Shown here: in pieces, positions 25,917-34,119 of the stretch | How the letters are laid out: each line of letters opens with the position of its first letter | How positions within the stretch are numbered: position 1 is the stretch's first letter | From: RGIG5612 sp050944475 | GTDB lineage: Bacteria; Bacillota; Clostridia; Lachnospirales; Lachnospiraceae | Reading direction: 5' to 3' | Length of the DNA stretch: 64,000 bases | NCBI GenBank assembly: GCA_050944475.1 | Contig: JBMNRD010000002.1 | Span: 186,001 to 250,000 of the forward strand | The notes under the pieces: generated by a model | Told to the model about the DNA's origin: nothing | Seen by the model: the letters and a program-made list of their open reading frames with translations, nothing else | The model's database searches: none | Position numbers and translations under genes: made by a program

Positions 25917-27218
25917 CTACTCTTCCTCTTGTTTTTCTTCGTCTATATGTTCTTGCGGTTCATCCCCGTCATACTCATCCTCATCATGCTCGTCTTCATC
26001 ATGCTCGTCTTCGTCATGCTCGCTTTCATCATGCTCATCTTCATCATATTCGTCTTCGATATACTCATCCTCGCTATATTCATCCCCGTCATATTCGACT
26101 TCATCGTACTCGCCCTCTTCATACTCGCCTTCTTCATAACCGGCATACATTTCCTCAAGGATGTCTGCAGCCTGAGTCTCGTTAAGTATGTCAATCTTAA
26201 AACCTGTCAGTCTTGCGGCAAGACGGGCGTTCTGACCTTCCTTGCCTATTGCAAGTGAAAGCTGGTAATCGGGAACAATAACCGTTGCTGTCTTTTCTTC
26301 GGCATCCGCAAGCACGGAAATAACCTTGGCGGGACTTAGCGCATTTTCTATGAGAACGGCCGGATTATCAGACCAGTTGATGATATCGATTTTTTCTCCC
26401 TTAAGCTCGGCCACCACATTATTTACGCGCATTCCGTTCAGGCCTACGCATGCTCCAACCGCATCTACATCCGGATCGTTTGACATAACAGCCATCTTCG
26501 TGCGGCTTCCCGCCTCACGGGCAATTGCCATGATTTCAACCGTTCCGTCCTTAACCTCTGCCACCTCGGATTCAAAAAGTTTCTTTACAAGCTCGGGATG
26601 GGTCCTGGAAACCAGAATCCGCAGATTCTTTTTTGTATTTTTCACCTCGAGCACATACACTTTGATGCTCTCGTTTATACGGAATTTTTCCGTTTTTACC
26701 TGCTCGTTCTCATTCAGAATGCCGTCAGCTTTGCCCAGATTAATAATGACACTTCTATCATTAAACCTTTGCACCGATCCGGCCGCAATATTGTTTTCCT
26801 TTGAAAGAAATTCTTCGAAGATATTATCCTTTTCCTTCTCTCTGAGACTCTGCAGCAGCACATTTTTGGCGTTCTGTGTTGCTATGCGGCTGAATTCCTT
26901 CGATTCCGCAGCCAGTCTTACAATTTCGCCCACTTCACACGTGGGATAGATTCTTCTTGCGTCCTCAAGTGATATCTCAAGAAATCCGTTTTCAACTTCT
27001 TCGGCAACCACTTTCTCGGCATACACATAGAATTCGCCGGTTTCCTCATCGACCTTGGCAAATACGTTCTCGGCCGCCAGAATACTGTCCTCCTTCTTCT
27101 TGTATTGATTTTTATAAGCGGTAACAAGGGCACTTTCAATAGCAGAAAGTATGGCTTCCTTGCTGATATCCTTTTCCTGCGCCAATATTTCCATTGCTTC
27201 CATCAATTCGCTTGCCAT
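25917..27218 (-). CDS. nusA: Transcription termination/antitermination factor NusA with a repetitive acidic tail
   Basis: 433 residues. The RNA-polymerase-binding N-domain (residues 1 to about 130), S1 domain (about 135-200), KH1 (AVMSNDPDVDAVGACVGLNG) and KH2 (LSLAIGKEGQNARLAARLTG) are in normal order. Residues 360-433 form an extra tail made almost only of Asp, Glu, Tyr, His and Gly in five-residue steps such as DEDEH, encoded by a 15-base tandem repeat. The tail ends next to the ylxQ start. A purely acidic tail of this regularity is unusual and could mimic the acidic AR domains that gamma-proteobacterial NusA uses, which is a guess. Confidence 0.95.
   Translation of the reverse strand: MASELMEAMEILAQEKDISKEAILSAIESALVTAYKNQYKKKEDSILAAENVFAKVDEETGEFYVYAEKVVAEEVENGFLEISLEDARRIYPTCEVGEIVRLAAESKEFSRIATQNAKNVLLQSLREKEKDNIFEEFLSKENNIAAGSVQRFNDRSVIINLGKADGILNENEQVKTEKFRINESIKVYVLEVKNTKKNLRILVSRTHPELVKKLFESEVAEVKDGTVEIMAIAREAGSRTKMAVMSNDPDVDAVGACVGLNGMRVNNVVAELKGEKIDIINWSDNPAVLIENALSPAKVISVLADAEEKTATVIVPDYQLSLAIGKEGQNARLAARLTGFKIDILNETQAADILEEMYAGYEEGEYEEGEYDEVEYDGDEYSEDEYIEDEYDEDEHDESEHDEDEHDEDEHDEDEYDGDEPQEHIDEEKQEEE
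25920..26141 (-). repeat. Tandem 15-base repeat encoding the NusA acidic tail
   Basis: Imperfect copies of a 15-base unit (plus strand close to TCATGCTCGTCTTCA) follow each other, best conserved at about 25965-26060. They stay in frame and encode D/E/H/Y pentapeptides. Copy number may vary between strains by slippage without breaking the frame. Confidence 0.85.
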
Positions 27219-27236
27219 CTTTATTTTTCCTCCAGC

Positions 27237-27701
27237 TTAAAATTCAAAATACTGTCTGATCAGCGCCATTTCCTTGCGCTTAAATGTATGAGGTTTACCG
27301 TTTTCATCCTCTATTGTCACCATATAGTTATCAAATGACACAAGGGTCCCGATGAAAATCTTTGATTTATCAACAGGCCTGTACAGATGAATCTCAACTT
27401 GTCTGCCCTTGTTTCGTGCAAAGTCCTTTTCCTTTTTTAAGGGCCTTGTGAGCCCGGGTGAGCTGACCTCCAAAATATACGCTTCGCGAATGAAATCGGC
27501 AACATCAAGTTTCTCCTCAAGCGCCCGGCTGACAAGTTCGCAGTCATTTATGTTTATGCCACCCTCCTTGTCAATGTACGCCCTCAAATACCGGTCGTTT
27601 CCTTCCTTGACGTATTCCACATCCACAAGCTCAAACTCATTTTGTTCAAGTATGGGGCCTATCAGCTTTTCCGTCCTGCTTTCTATGTCTGCTTTTTCCA
27701 T
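27237..27701 (-). CDS. rimP: Ribosome maturation factor RimP
   Basis: 154 residues. It has the N-domain NEFELVDVEYVKEG and YLRAYIDKEGGININDCELVSR, the YILEVSSPGLTRPLKKEKDF signature, and a C-terminal SH3-like domain. It assists 30S assembly. GGAGGATAT sits just before the ATG. It is the first gene of the rimP-nusA-ylxQ-infB-rbfA-nrnA-truB-ribF series. Confidence 0.96.
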   Translation of the reverse strand: MEKADIESRTEKLIGPILEQNEFELVDVEYVKEGNDRYLRAYIDKEGGININDCELVSRALEEKLDVADFIREAYILEVSSPGLTRPLKKEKDFARNKGRQVEIHLYRPVDKSKIFIGTLVSFDNYMVTIEDENGKPHTFKRKEMALIRQYFEF

Positions 27702-27730
27702 ATATCCTCCGTGGTGCGGCCTACATACCT

Positions 27731-27758
27731 AAAAGAGCCGACCTGCCGGTCCGCTCTT
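27731..27758 (-). terminator. Terminator downstream of the PucR-type regulator
   Basis: On the minus strand AAGAGC...GCTCTT encloses an inner GACC/GGTC stem, followed by TTTT. It lies about 70 bases past the regulator stop and before rimP. Confidence 0.7.
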
Positions 27759-27825
27759 CTAAATAAACCCTATAGTTACATTGTAAATACTATAACATGC
27801 CCGTTTTGAAAAAGCAAGGATATTT

Positions 27826-29280
27826 TCAATATTCCTTCTGCGATATCAGGTATGAATAAATCAACAACTTGCGGTTGGCGACCTCGTCGAGATTGCTGTG
27901 CATTATTTCCCTGATCTTATTCATCCTGTATATTATAGTATTGCGGTGCAGATTCATTGCAATAGCCGTATCCGTAAAGTTTCCGCCGCACAAAAGATAA
28001 TAAAACAGTGTCTCGCAATATCGGGTGTTTTCCTTTGAGTCCGCATTTTCAAGTCGCAAAAGATCCGGATGCACCATAGTCCTGATATCATTTTCATCCC
28101 CCAATAAGCCGGCAATAATTCCGGGAGCCATTTCATACATTGTGGCATGCGGTTTCGACTCGTTTATAGCGTTTTCAAGGACATTACATGCCTGAACATA
28201 GTATCTGGGTACATTTCTCAATGAACGAAATTCAAAACTGACTCCCCAGACGAACCCCTCCTTTGGAATCCGCTTGCGGAAATCCTCTACAATCGCATCA
28301 TAAGTCTCGTCTCTGATAACCCGCAAAACAACAATCTGCCCTTTGTATTGGATTACAAGGGCATCTGAAAGGTTTGTCTCAAGCTTTTCCCTGAGAACAC
28401 TGAGTATCGGAGAATCCTGGCCGCCAAGTCCCGACGCTACCATTATGCAGAACTCCGTTTCATCATTATGTCCTATGTATTTCTTGATTGCCTGATACTG
28501 TTCGTTCTCAATCCTGCCGGTTTCAAGCAGGCCGGTCAGGTATACCATGACATCCGCCCCGGACTGGAACAGACGGGAATTGTTGTTAACATATTTGGCA
28601 ATTATTTCCGTGAAAACATTCATCAGGTGTATATCGCCCTTGTTAAACGGCTTGCCGTTTTCGAGGGTAACCACCTCCGCCACCCTTCGTCCCTGCGTGA
28701 AAATGTTCGCATGTATCACCATGCCGCGATAGGCAGGCGAAAACCTGATTGAAGGATATTTTTCCATGAATACATTTCTGTATTCCGGGTCGGAGCTGAC
28801 AATCCTGACCATTTCATAATCCGGAATGCCCCTTTCGAAGGACTGCTCTATCTTGTCCCAGTAAGGATGTACCGTTGACGGATATCCGCGTGTTATTGCA
28901 AGAGTCCTCGTGGAATCGTTCTTTATGAACATGGGGCGATCAAAAATGCCGTTTGCAATATCCAGCAGGTCCTGAAGCGTGCCCCGGCACAGAACGCATT
29001 CATACAAATCATGCTCCCACTGGGTGTAATAATCCAGCGCACGGCTCAAGACGTTCAAAACGTCCGAAACCTTTGCACTCTTGACAACAATACGGTCCAT
29101 ATCATTGACTATCTGGACATCCTGTCCGGAAATCAGTATTTCAGCGTATTTGGATGAATAGGAGCGTTTCTTGTTCTGTTTTAGCAGACTTATGCAAGGA
29201 AGACCCTCCGAAATATGGGTCTCGACATCAAATTCGTTTTTTATCAGAAAATCACAAATCGTCCACATGCTCAGCTTCAT
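27826..29280 (-). CDS. PucR-family transcriptional regulator
   Basis: 484 residues. The C-terminus (about 425-484) carries the PucR-type helix-turn-helix: a tyrosine-leucine-rich helix followed by NFTDTAIAMNLHRNTIIYRMNKI. The long N-terminal part probably senses a ligand; a GGDEF-like middle (about 290-400) is typical of this group. Such proteins usually activate catabolic genes next to them. It is divergent from the cyclase-BKACE operon, with 301 bases between, so that operon is the likely target. The inducer is unknown. Confidence 0.87.
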   Translation of the reverse strand: MKLSMWTICDFLIKNEFDVETHISEGLPCISLLKQNKKRSYSSKYAEILISGQDVQIVNDMDRIVVKSAKVSDVLNVLSRALDYYTQWEHDLYECVLCRGTLQDLLDIANGIFDRPMFIKNDSTRTLAITRGYPSTVHPYWDKIEQSFERGIPDYEMVRIVSSDPEYRNVFMEKYPSIRFSPAYRGMVIHANIFTQGRRVAEVVTLENGKPFNKGDIHLMNVFTEIIAKYVNNNSRLFQSGADVMVYLTGLLETGRIENEQYQAIKKYIGHNDETEFCIMVASGLGGQDSPILSVLREKLETNLSDALVIQYKGQIVVLRVIRDETYDAIVEDFRKRIPKEGFVWGVSFEFRSLRNVPRYYVQACNVLENAINESKPHATMYEMAPGIIAGLLGDENDIRTMVHPDLLRLENADSKENTRYCETLFYYLLCGGNFTDTAIAMNLHRNTIIYRMNKIREIMHSNLDEVANRKLLIYSYLISQKEY

Positions 29281-29333
29281 ATCGGCCTCTTCTTTTGTCT
29301 TTTAATATGTGAATTTCACTAATGTGTGTCAAG

Positions 29334-29363
29334 ATTGTAACATAATTATATCTTGCTAAGCAA
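29334..29363 (-). promoter_or_regulatory. Candidate promoter of the PucR-type regulator
   Basis: On the minus strand TTGCTT (29358-29363) and TACAAT (29334-29339) are 18 bases apart, about 55 bases before the start codon. Confidence 0.45.
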
Positions 29364-29469
29364 ATAAAAAACTCGATCTGGCCGTTATTCTTTTTTTGCC
29401 ATAAAACAAAGCATTTTTGTATTGGAGGAAATGCATAATAACCTGTCGGCACTTTGTAATATTCAACTA

Positions 29470-29498
29470 TCGAAACCGTGCACAAAAAAGGATATAAT
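29470..29498 (+). promoter_or_regulatory. Candidate promoter of the cyclase-BKACE operon
   Basis: A perfect TATAAT at 29493-29498 has a weak -35 (TCGAAA, 29470-29475) at 17 bases. A weak -35 with a perfect -10 fits an activator-dependent promoter. Confidence 0.55.
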
Positions 29499-29581
29499 GT
29501 TATGTGTGAGTATTTGGGTATTTTTACGTACAAATACGTGTTTTGTAGCTTTTTTAAAATATTTATTAAGGAGGTTAGATT

Positions 29582-30472
29582 ATGTTGCCACCCAACCTAG
29601 ACGTACTTGACGCTTACAAAAACTATTCAACTCTTGAGGACCCGCATGTGGGCCCCGTTAAGGACCCCTATTCAAGTCTTGTTTTTTATGAAATGACCCA
29701 CGAATGGGGCCCGGGCAAGGCGCCATCATATCCGGGTGACTCGGAAACGCTCTTTGACATGAATGTAAAGCACGCTCAGTTCGGCGTTCAGGCATTCAAG
29801 ATTCGCACCAATTTCCATACCGGAACTCATATGTGCGCCCCCGTTCATATGTATGCTTTCGGTGATGACCTTGAACACCTGCCAACCGATCACTTTTTCG
29901 GAAACGGATGTGTCCTTGATTTAAGAAACAAGGGCAACTGGGACAAGATTACCGCCGAAGATCTTAAGGTGGCAGGAAACATCAAAGAAGGCGACTTGGT
30001 TGCAATCAATACCGGATGGCATCACAAGTACTCCGATTCCCTTGAGTATTTCGGAGAGGCGCCCGGACTTACACTTGACGCCGCCGAGTATCTTATTTCC
30101 AAGAAGGTTAAACTTGTTGCCGTTGACATGCCATATGTTGACTGTCCGATAGCCACCAATCTTACGACTCATTCAGGACGTCCGGGCCCTTTCATGAAGA
30201 GGCTTATCCCTACTTATATGGAAAAGCATCCTGATGGAAAAGACCCGTATGCCGAGTATCCCGGCTTCTACCCTGCCCACAAGGCGCTCGCCAAGGCAGG
30301 TATCCCCGTTATTCAGCAGGCGGGCGGGGATATAGATGATGTGACCGGCAAGAGGATTACCATGATTGCTACCCCTTGGAAAACACGTAGGGGAGCCGCA
30401 TGCCCCGTACGTTTCACTGCCATTATCGACAGCACCGGTGAGGCGCGTATCGACAAGGGCGAGAAGTTTTAA
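29582..30472 (+). CDS. Cyclase-family (kynurenine formamidase-like) hydrolase, first of a pair
   Basis: 296 residues of the COG1878 cyclase fold, which includes kynurenine formamidases and isatin hydrolase. The metal-binding signature HxGTHxDxPxH appears as HTGTHMCAPVH (about residues 80-90): the aspartate is replaced by cysteine. The rest, including the C-terminal VIQQAGGDIDDVTGKR, is family-like. The start has AAGGAGGTTAGATT. It is the first gene of the operon divergent from the PucR regulator. It may be an altered-metal hydrolase or a non-catalytic partner of the second cyclase. Confidence 0.85.
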   Translation: MLPPNLDVLDAYKNYSTLEDPHVGPVKDPYSSLVFYEMTHEWGPGKAPSYPGDSETLFDMNVKHAQFGVQAFKIRTNFHTGTHMCAPVHMYAFGDDLEHLPTDHFFGNGCVLDLRNKGNWDKITAEDLKVAGNIKEGDLVAINTGWHHKYSDSLEYFGEAPGLTLDAAEYLISKKVKLVAVDMPYVDCPIATNLTTHSGRPGPFMKRLIPTYMEKHPDGKDPYAEYPGFYPAHKALAKAGIPVIQQAGGDIDDVTGKRITMIATPWKTRRGAACPVRFTAIIDSTGEARIDKGEKF

Positions 30473-30495
30473 TCGAGAGAAAGGAGAGTAACAAC

Positions 30496-31344
30496 ATGAG
30501 TATACAAATTTATGATCTGACACATACATTTGAGCCTTTCATGCCTCAGTGGCCGTCAGGCTGCAATCTTAAGGAAGAGGTTGTCCGCTATCATGCAGAC
30601 GCCAACATGTATGATATCCAATGGGAAGGCATTATGCACAGGGGAACACATATGGACGCTCCCCTTCATGTTACAGAATGCACACCCGATATCACAGCTT
30701 ATCCGCTGTGGCGTTTCTTCGGCACCGGCGTTGCCGTGGATATTCCCAAGGGGAAGTGGGGTAAGATTGAACCGAAAGACCTTATGAAATTTGATGACAT
30801 CATCAAAGAAGGCGACATGCTTTTCATCAATACCTCACAGCACCACATATGGGCCGACTGCGATGAATACTTTGCTTACGGTTGCGGCGCCACCGGCGAT
30901 CTTGCCTACTGGCTGATCGATAAGAAGATAAAACTTGTCGGCTATGGCTGCCAGGCTAACGATCATCCGATTGCGACAAAGCTCGTTGACCTCGGCCTCG
31001 GGCCGCTTCGTCCCGACCTCATTGCCGAGTATACTGAAGAATATGGCCACGATCCGAAGGTTGACTTCCCGCTTTGGGAGCCTGCTCATAAGTTCCTTAT
31101 GGTTGAAGGCGGAATCCCCGGAGTGGAGAACATCGGTGATGACGGCTACCGCGGAGACCATGAATGGCATGAAGGAGGCTACGGTCCTAAGGGCGGAGAC
31201 TTTGACGAGGTTACAGGAAGACGCTGTACATTTGCCTGCTTCCCATGGAGATTCAAGGGCGGCGAGGGTTCTTCATTGCGTTGTCTTGCTTTCACTGATC
31301 CTGATCAGACATTCCGTTTCGAGAGAGGCGAAAGCGTTAAATAA
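30496..31344 (+). CDS. Cyclase-family (kynurenine formamidase-like) hydrolase, second of a pair
   Basis: 282 residues, same fold as the preceding gene. Here the metal signature is canonical: HRGTHMDAPLH near residues 49-59. Further conserved pieces are GDMLFINTSQHH and the later NDHPIATK. It probably hydrolyses a cyclic amide, imide or lactone, or an acyl-amide; the substrate is not predictable. GAAAGGAGAGTAACAAC precedes the ATG 23 bases after the first cyclase gene. Two adjacent paralogues suggest a heteromer or two substrates. Confidence 0.87.
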   Translation: MSIQIYDLTHTFEPFMPQWPSGCNLKEEVVRYHADANMYDIQWEGIMHRGTHMDAPLHVTECTPDITAYPLWRFFGTGVAVDIPKGKWGKIEPKDLMKFDDIIKEGDMLFINTSQHHIWADCDEYFAYGCGATGDLAYWLIDKKIKLVGYGCQANDHPIATKLVDLGLGPLRPDLIAEYTEEYGHDPKVDFPLWEPAHKFLMVEGGIPGVENIGDDGYRGDHEWHEGGYGPKGGDFDEVTGRRCTFACFPWRFKGGEGSSLRCLAFTDPDQTFRFERGESVK

Positions 31345-31368
31345 TTATTATACTTAAGGAGAAAAACA

Positions 31369-32148
31369 ATGAATCTTTTTGATATTTCAGGAAAGAACGC
31401 AATTGTCATAGGCGGTGCCGGCGGAATCGGACAGGCAATCGCTCAGGGTCTTGCCGAAGCAGGATGCAATGTTGCAATTTCTTCAAGAAGAGAAGAGTCT
31501 CTTACCCGTGCCAGGGATGAGATTAAGGCTGCCTGCGGCAAAGACATAACCTACTATGCTGCCGACGCAACGGATGAGGCCGGCGTTCAGGAGCTTGTTG
31601 CCAAGTCTGTGGCTGACATGGGCAAGATTGACATTCTGGTATGTGCTCAGGGCATTAACAAGAAGTTCCCGGCCGAGGACTTCCCTATGGACGTTTACCT
31701 TGATACCCTTAAGGTTAACGTTTACGGTGTTATGTGCTGCTGCAAGAACTTCGGAAAACATATGATAGAGAACGGCTACGGCAAGATCGTCATTCTTTCA
31801 TCAGTTCGCGGCAAGGTTGCTACAAAGGGTCCCGGCAATGCAGCTTATGCTTCATCCAAGGGCGCTGTCGACATGATGATTCGTCAACTCGCATCCGAGT
31901 TCGGGCCTCACGGTATTACTGTTAACGGCTTAGGTCCCACAGTAACAGAGACTCCTATGATGACAGCAGTTATCGAGCAACGCGGCGGCGATGCATATCG
32001 CAAGTCTCTTGCAGACGACCTTCCGATGCGCCGTATGGCCGTTCCGGAAGACTGCGTAGGCACTGCTCTCTTCCTTGCGGCCCCTGCTTCAGACTTCCTT
32101 ACAGGAAATATCCTTTATCCTGACGGCGGTCTTACCTGCGTACGTTAA
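31369..32148 (+). CDS. Short-chain dehydrogenase/reductase
   Basis: 259 residues. The cofactor motif is GGAGGIGQAIAQG (residues 16-28). The catalytic Tyr and Lys lie in YASSKGA, preceded by the ILSSVRGK serine block. The C-terminus GNILYPDGGLTCV is typical of classical SDRs of the gluconate-5-dehydrogenase type. It likely oxidises a secondary alcohol of the pathway intermediate with NAD(P). It follows the cyclase pair by 24 bases with AAGGAGAAAAAC. Confidence 0.93.
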   Translation: MNLFDISGKNAIVIGGAGGIGQAIAQGLAEAGCNVAISSRREESLTRARDEIKAACGKDITYYAADATDEAGVQELVAKSVADMGKIDILVCAQGINKKFPAEDFPMDVYLDTLKVNVYGVMCCCKNFGKHMIENGYGKIVILSSVRGKVATKGPGNAAYASSKGAVDMMIRQLASEFGPHGITVNGLGPTVTETPMMTAVIEQRGGDAYRKSLADDLPMRRMAVPEDCVGTALFLAAPASDFLTGNILYPDGGLTCVR

Positions 32149-32159
32149 GTATTTTCATT

Positions 32160-32188
32160 ACTCGGGTGACCTGAACGGCCACCCGAGT
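32160..32188 (+). other. Intercistronic hairpin between the SDR and BKACE genes
   Basis: A perfect 9-bp stem ACTCGGGTG/CACCCGAGT closes an 11-base loop. No T-run follows, so it is more likely an mRNA-stability or processing element, or partial attenuator, than a full terminator. Confidence 0.6.
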
Positions 32189-32237
32189 CGGTTAAATGTA
32201 AAAACGATATTATTATTTTTATGAGGTAAATTTAACA

Positions 32238-33080
32238 ATGGGAAAGAAACTTATTATCACTGCCGCACTTTGCGGTGCTGGAACAACAAAGGCCCAGACC
32301 GAATTTGTTCCGATTACTCCGGAAGAAATCGCTAATGATGCCGTTGCCTGCGGCAAGGCGGGCGCTTCTATCATACACCTTCACGTTCGTGATGAAGAAG
32401 GAAAGAACACCATGGAAACTTCAAGATGGATTGAGGTTGTCGGTGCTGTTCGCGAAAAGGCAGCAAAAGAAAATGTTGACATTGTTCTTAACCTCACTTC
32501 TTCAGGCTCCAAGTTTCCTGAGGAAATGAGAAAGGCTCACCTTCCGATTCTGCTCCCGGAAATGTGCTCATACGATCCGCTTTCAATGAACTGGGCGAAC
32601 TCTTATATTTTTACAAACTCACCCCAGTTCCTTACCGATCTCGGGCTTATGATTCAAGAGCTCGGCATCAAACCTGAATGTGAAATCTTCAACGGCGGTG
32701 ACATGGGCAACGTTGATTACTATGTAAAGAAGGGTGTTCTCAAGACCCCTGTTCACTATCAGTACGTGCTTGGTGTTACCGGCGGTATGCCCGGAACAGC
32801 CGAGGCTCTTGCTTATTTCGTGCCGAAAATGCAACCCGGCTCTACCTGGTCAATCACGGGTATCGGCAGATGGCACCTTCCCTGTATTCTTCACGGGCTC
32901 GCCATGGATTGTGATGGTATTCGTGTCGGGTTGGAGGACAATATTTACTATAAGAAAGGTGTCCTTGCTACTAACGTACAGCTTGTCGAGCGTGCAGTCA
33001 GGATTGCAGAGGCTGCAGGCAGAACAATTGCCACAGCTGCAGAGGCGCGTGACATTTTAGGATTGGTGAAACACGTATGA
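32238..33080 (+). CDS. Beta-keto acid cleavage enzyme (BKACE, 3-keto-5-aminohexanoate cleavage enzyme family)
   Basis: 280 residues. Zinc ligands are in IHLHVRD (His47, His49) and GLEDN (Glu233); the catalytic Arg229 and Asp234 are in IRVGLEDN. These enzymes condense a beta-keto acid with acetyl-CoA and release acetoacetate plus an acyl-CoA. Where many members have a Glu in an N-terminal GAET motif this one has Gly (CGAGTT, residue 15), which may mean a different keto-acid. It overlaps the next gene by ATGA. The thiolase and CoA-transferase downstream would use the acetoacetate formed. Confidence 0.92.
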   Translation: MGKKLIITAALCGAGTTKAQTEFVPITPEEIANDAVACGKAGASIIHLHVRDEEGKNTMETSRWIEVVGAVREKAAKENVDIVLNLTSSGSKFPEEMRKAHLPILLPEMCSYDPLSMNWANSYIFTNSPQFLTDLGLMIQELGIKPECEIFNGGDMGNVDYYVKKGVLKTPVHYQYVLGVTGGMPGTAEALAYFVPKMQPGSTWSITGIGRWHLPCILHGLAMDCDGIRVGLEDNIYYKKGVLATNVQLVERAVRIAEAAGRTIATAAEARDILGLVKHV

Positions 33081-34042
33081 TTAAATTAGAAGATATCAGA
33101 AAAATCGCAGTCCTTGGCGCGGGTACCATGGGTCCCGGCATTGCCCAGGTGTATGCGACGGGCGGATATGAGGTGGTCATGTGGACGCGTTCCGAGACCA
33201 CCCGTGAAAAAGCCAAAGCTGCCCTCAGGCTTCAGCTTGAGACCTTTGTCAATGAAGGAGAAATCGCTGCTGAAGATGTTGAAAATATTCTCGGCCGCAT
33301 TTCGTTTGCCCTCACCGTGGAGGAAGCTGTTGACGGCGCTCAATTCATTCAGGAAACCATCGTCGAGAATAAAGACGCAAAGATTGCTCTTTATGAACAA
33401 CTCATGGCTTGTGTTCCGGAGGATGTTATCATCGCTTCAAACACCTCTGCCCTGAACATTTTTGAAATTGTGCCTGAGAAACTCCTGCCGCAGCAGATTA
33501 TTTGTCATTGGTATGCTCCGCCGCAGCTTATTCCCCTTGTTGAAGTTGTAAAAAGCAAGCAGGCTCCTCAGGAATACGCCGAAATTGCCCTTCAGCTTCT
33601 TAAGAACTGCGGCAAAACCGCCGTTCTGATGAAAAAATTCATTCAGGGCTATATCGTTAATCGTCTTCAACAGTGTCTGCATCGTGAAGTGTTCAATCTT
33701 ATCGATAACGGATACTGTGATGCCGAGGCCATTGACCTTGCATCGAAGGCAAGTTTCATTCCGCGTGCCTGCGTGCTGGGGATTTGCAAACGCATTGACT
33801 TCGGCGGCGTTGATATGTCCGCTAACAACTACAAGAACCGTTCCTATAGTATGCCTGTCAACGGAGACGAGCTTCCCAAAGCTCTTGAGGAGCTTGTTGA
33901 GCAGGGCAACCTGGGAATCAAAACCGGTAAGGGTTTTTATGATTACACCGGTGTTGATCTGGAAGAGTTAAAGGCTAAGAGAGACAAACAGCTCTTCGAA
34001 GTTTTTCGTCTGCAGAAGAAATTTTTGGATGATCCGGTTTAA
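33077..34042 (+). CDS. 3-hydroxyacyl-CoA dehydrogenase-like protein
   Basis: 321 residues. The NAD-binding GAGTMGPGIAQVYA (residues 14-27) and the catalytic His in ICHWYAPPQLIPLVEVV mark the 3-hydroxyacyl-CoA dehydrogenase superfamily. That superfamily also holds carnitine and gulonate dehydrogenases acting on free 3-hydroxy acids. The C-terminal domain ends GIKTGKGFYDYTG. Its translational coupling to BKACE suggests it supplies the 3-keto acid, as carnitine dehydrogenase does next to its BKACE partner in other bacteria. Free-acid or CoA substrate cannot be told apart here. Confidence 0.9.
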   Translation: MIKLEDIRKIAVLGAGTMGPGIAQVYATGGYEVVMWTRSETTREKAKAALRLQLETFVNEGEIAAEDVENILGRISFALTVEEAVDGAQFIQETIVENKDAKIALYEQLMACVPEDVIIASNTSALNIFEIVPEKLLPQQIICHWYAPPQLIPLVEVVKSKQAPQEYAEIALQLLKNCGKTAVLMKKFIQGYIVNRLQQCLHREVFNLIDNGYCDAEAIDLASKASFIPRACVLGICKRIDFGGVDMSANNYKNRSYSMPVNGDELPKALEELVEQGNLGIKTGKGFYDYTGVDLEELKAKRDKQLFEVFRLQKKFLDDPV

Positions 34043-34053
34043 TCAATATGCTG

Positions 34054-34087
34054 AAATGGGGCTGTGACATAGCTATCAGCCCCATTT
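34054..34087 (+). other. Intercistronic hairpin between the dehydrogenase and thiolase genes
   Basis: An 11-bp stem AAATGGGGCTG/CAGCCCCATTT closes a 12-base loop and is followed by a short T stretch. It could act as a weak terminator that lowers expression of the thiolase and CoA-transferase, or as a 3' stability element. Confidence 0.6.
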
Positions 34088-34119
34088 TAACGATAAAATA
34101 AGAAAGGTAATTATTTATT

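Larger units (their letters stand above)
29281..29581. other. Divergent intergenic region between regulator and catabolic operon
   Basis: This 301-base A/T-rich region holds a promoter on each strand (listed separately). It also has a small inverted repeat CGTA-CAAA-TACG near 29527-29538, just upstream of the first cyclase gene. No small gene with a ribosome binding site was seen. An activator site for the PucR protein would be expected here. Confidence 0.6.

Noticed and set aside
25920..26141. Possible CRISPR-like repeat array
   Set aside because: Repeats are 15 bases, without spacers, in frame, and encode the NusA acidic tail.
24698..26185. A 495-codon open frame on the plus strand
   Set aside because: It is antisense to infB, ylxQ and nusA. 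The product is low-complexity Leu/Cys/His/Arg, mirroring the repetitive coding strand, and has no ribosome binding site.
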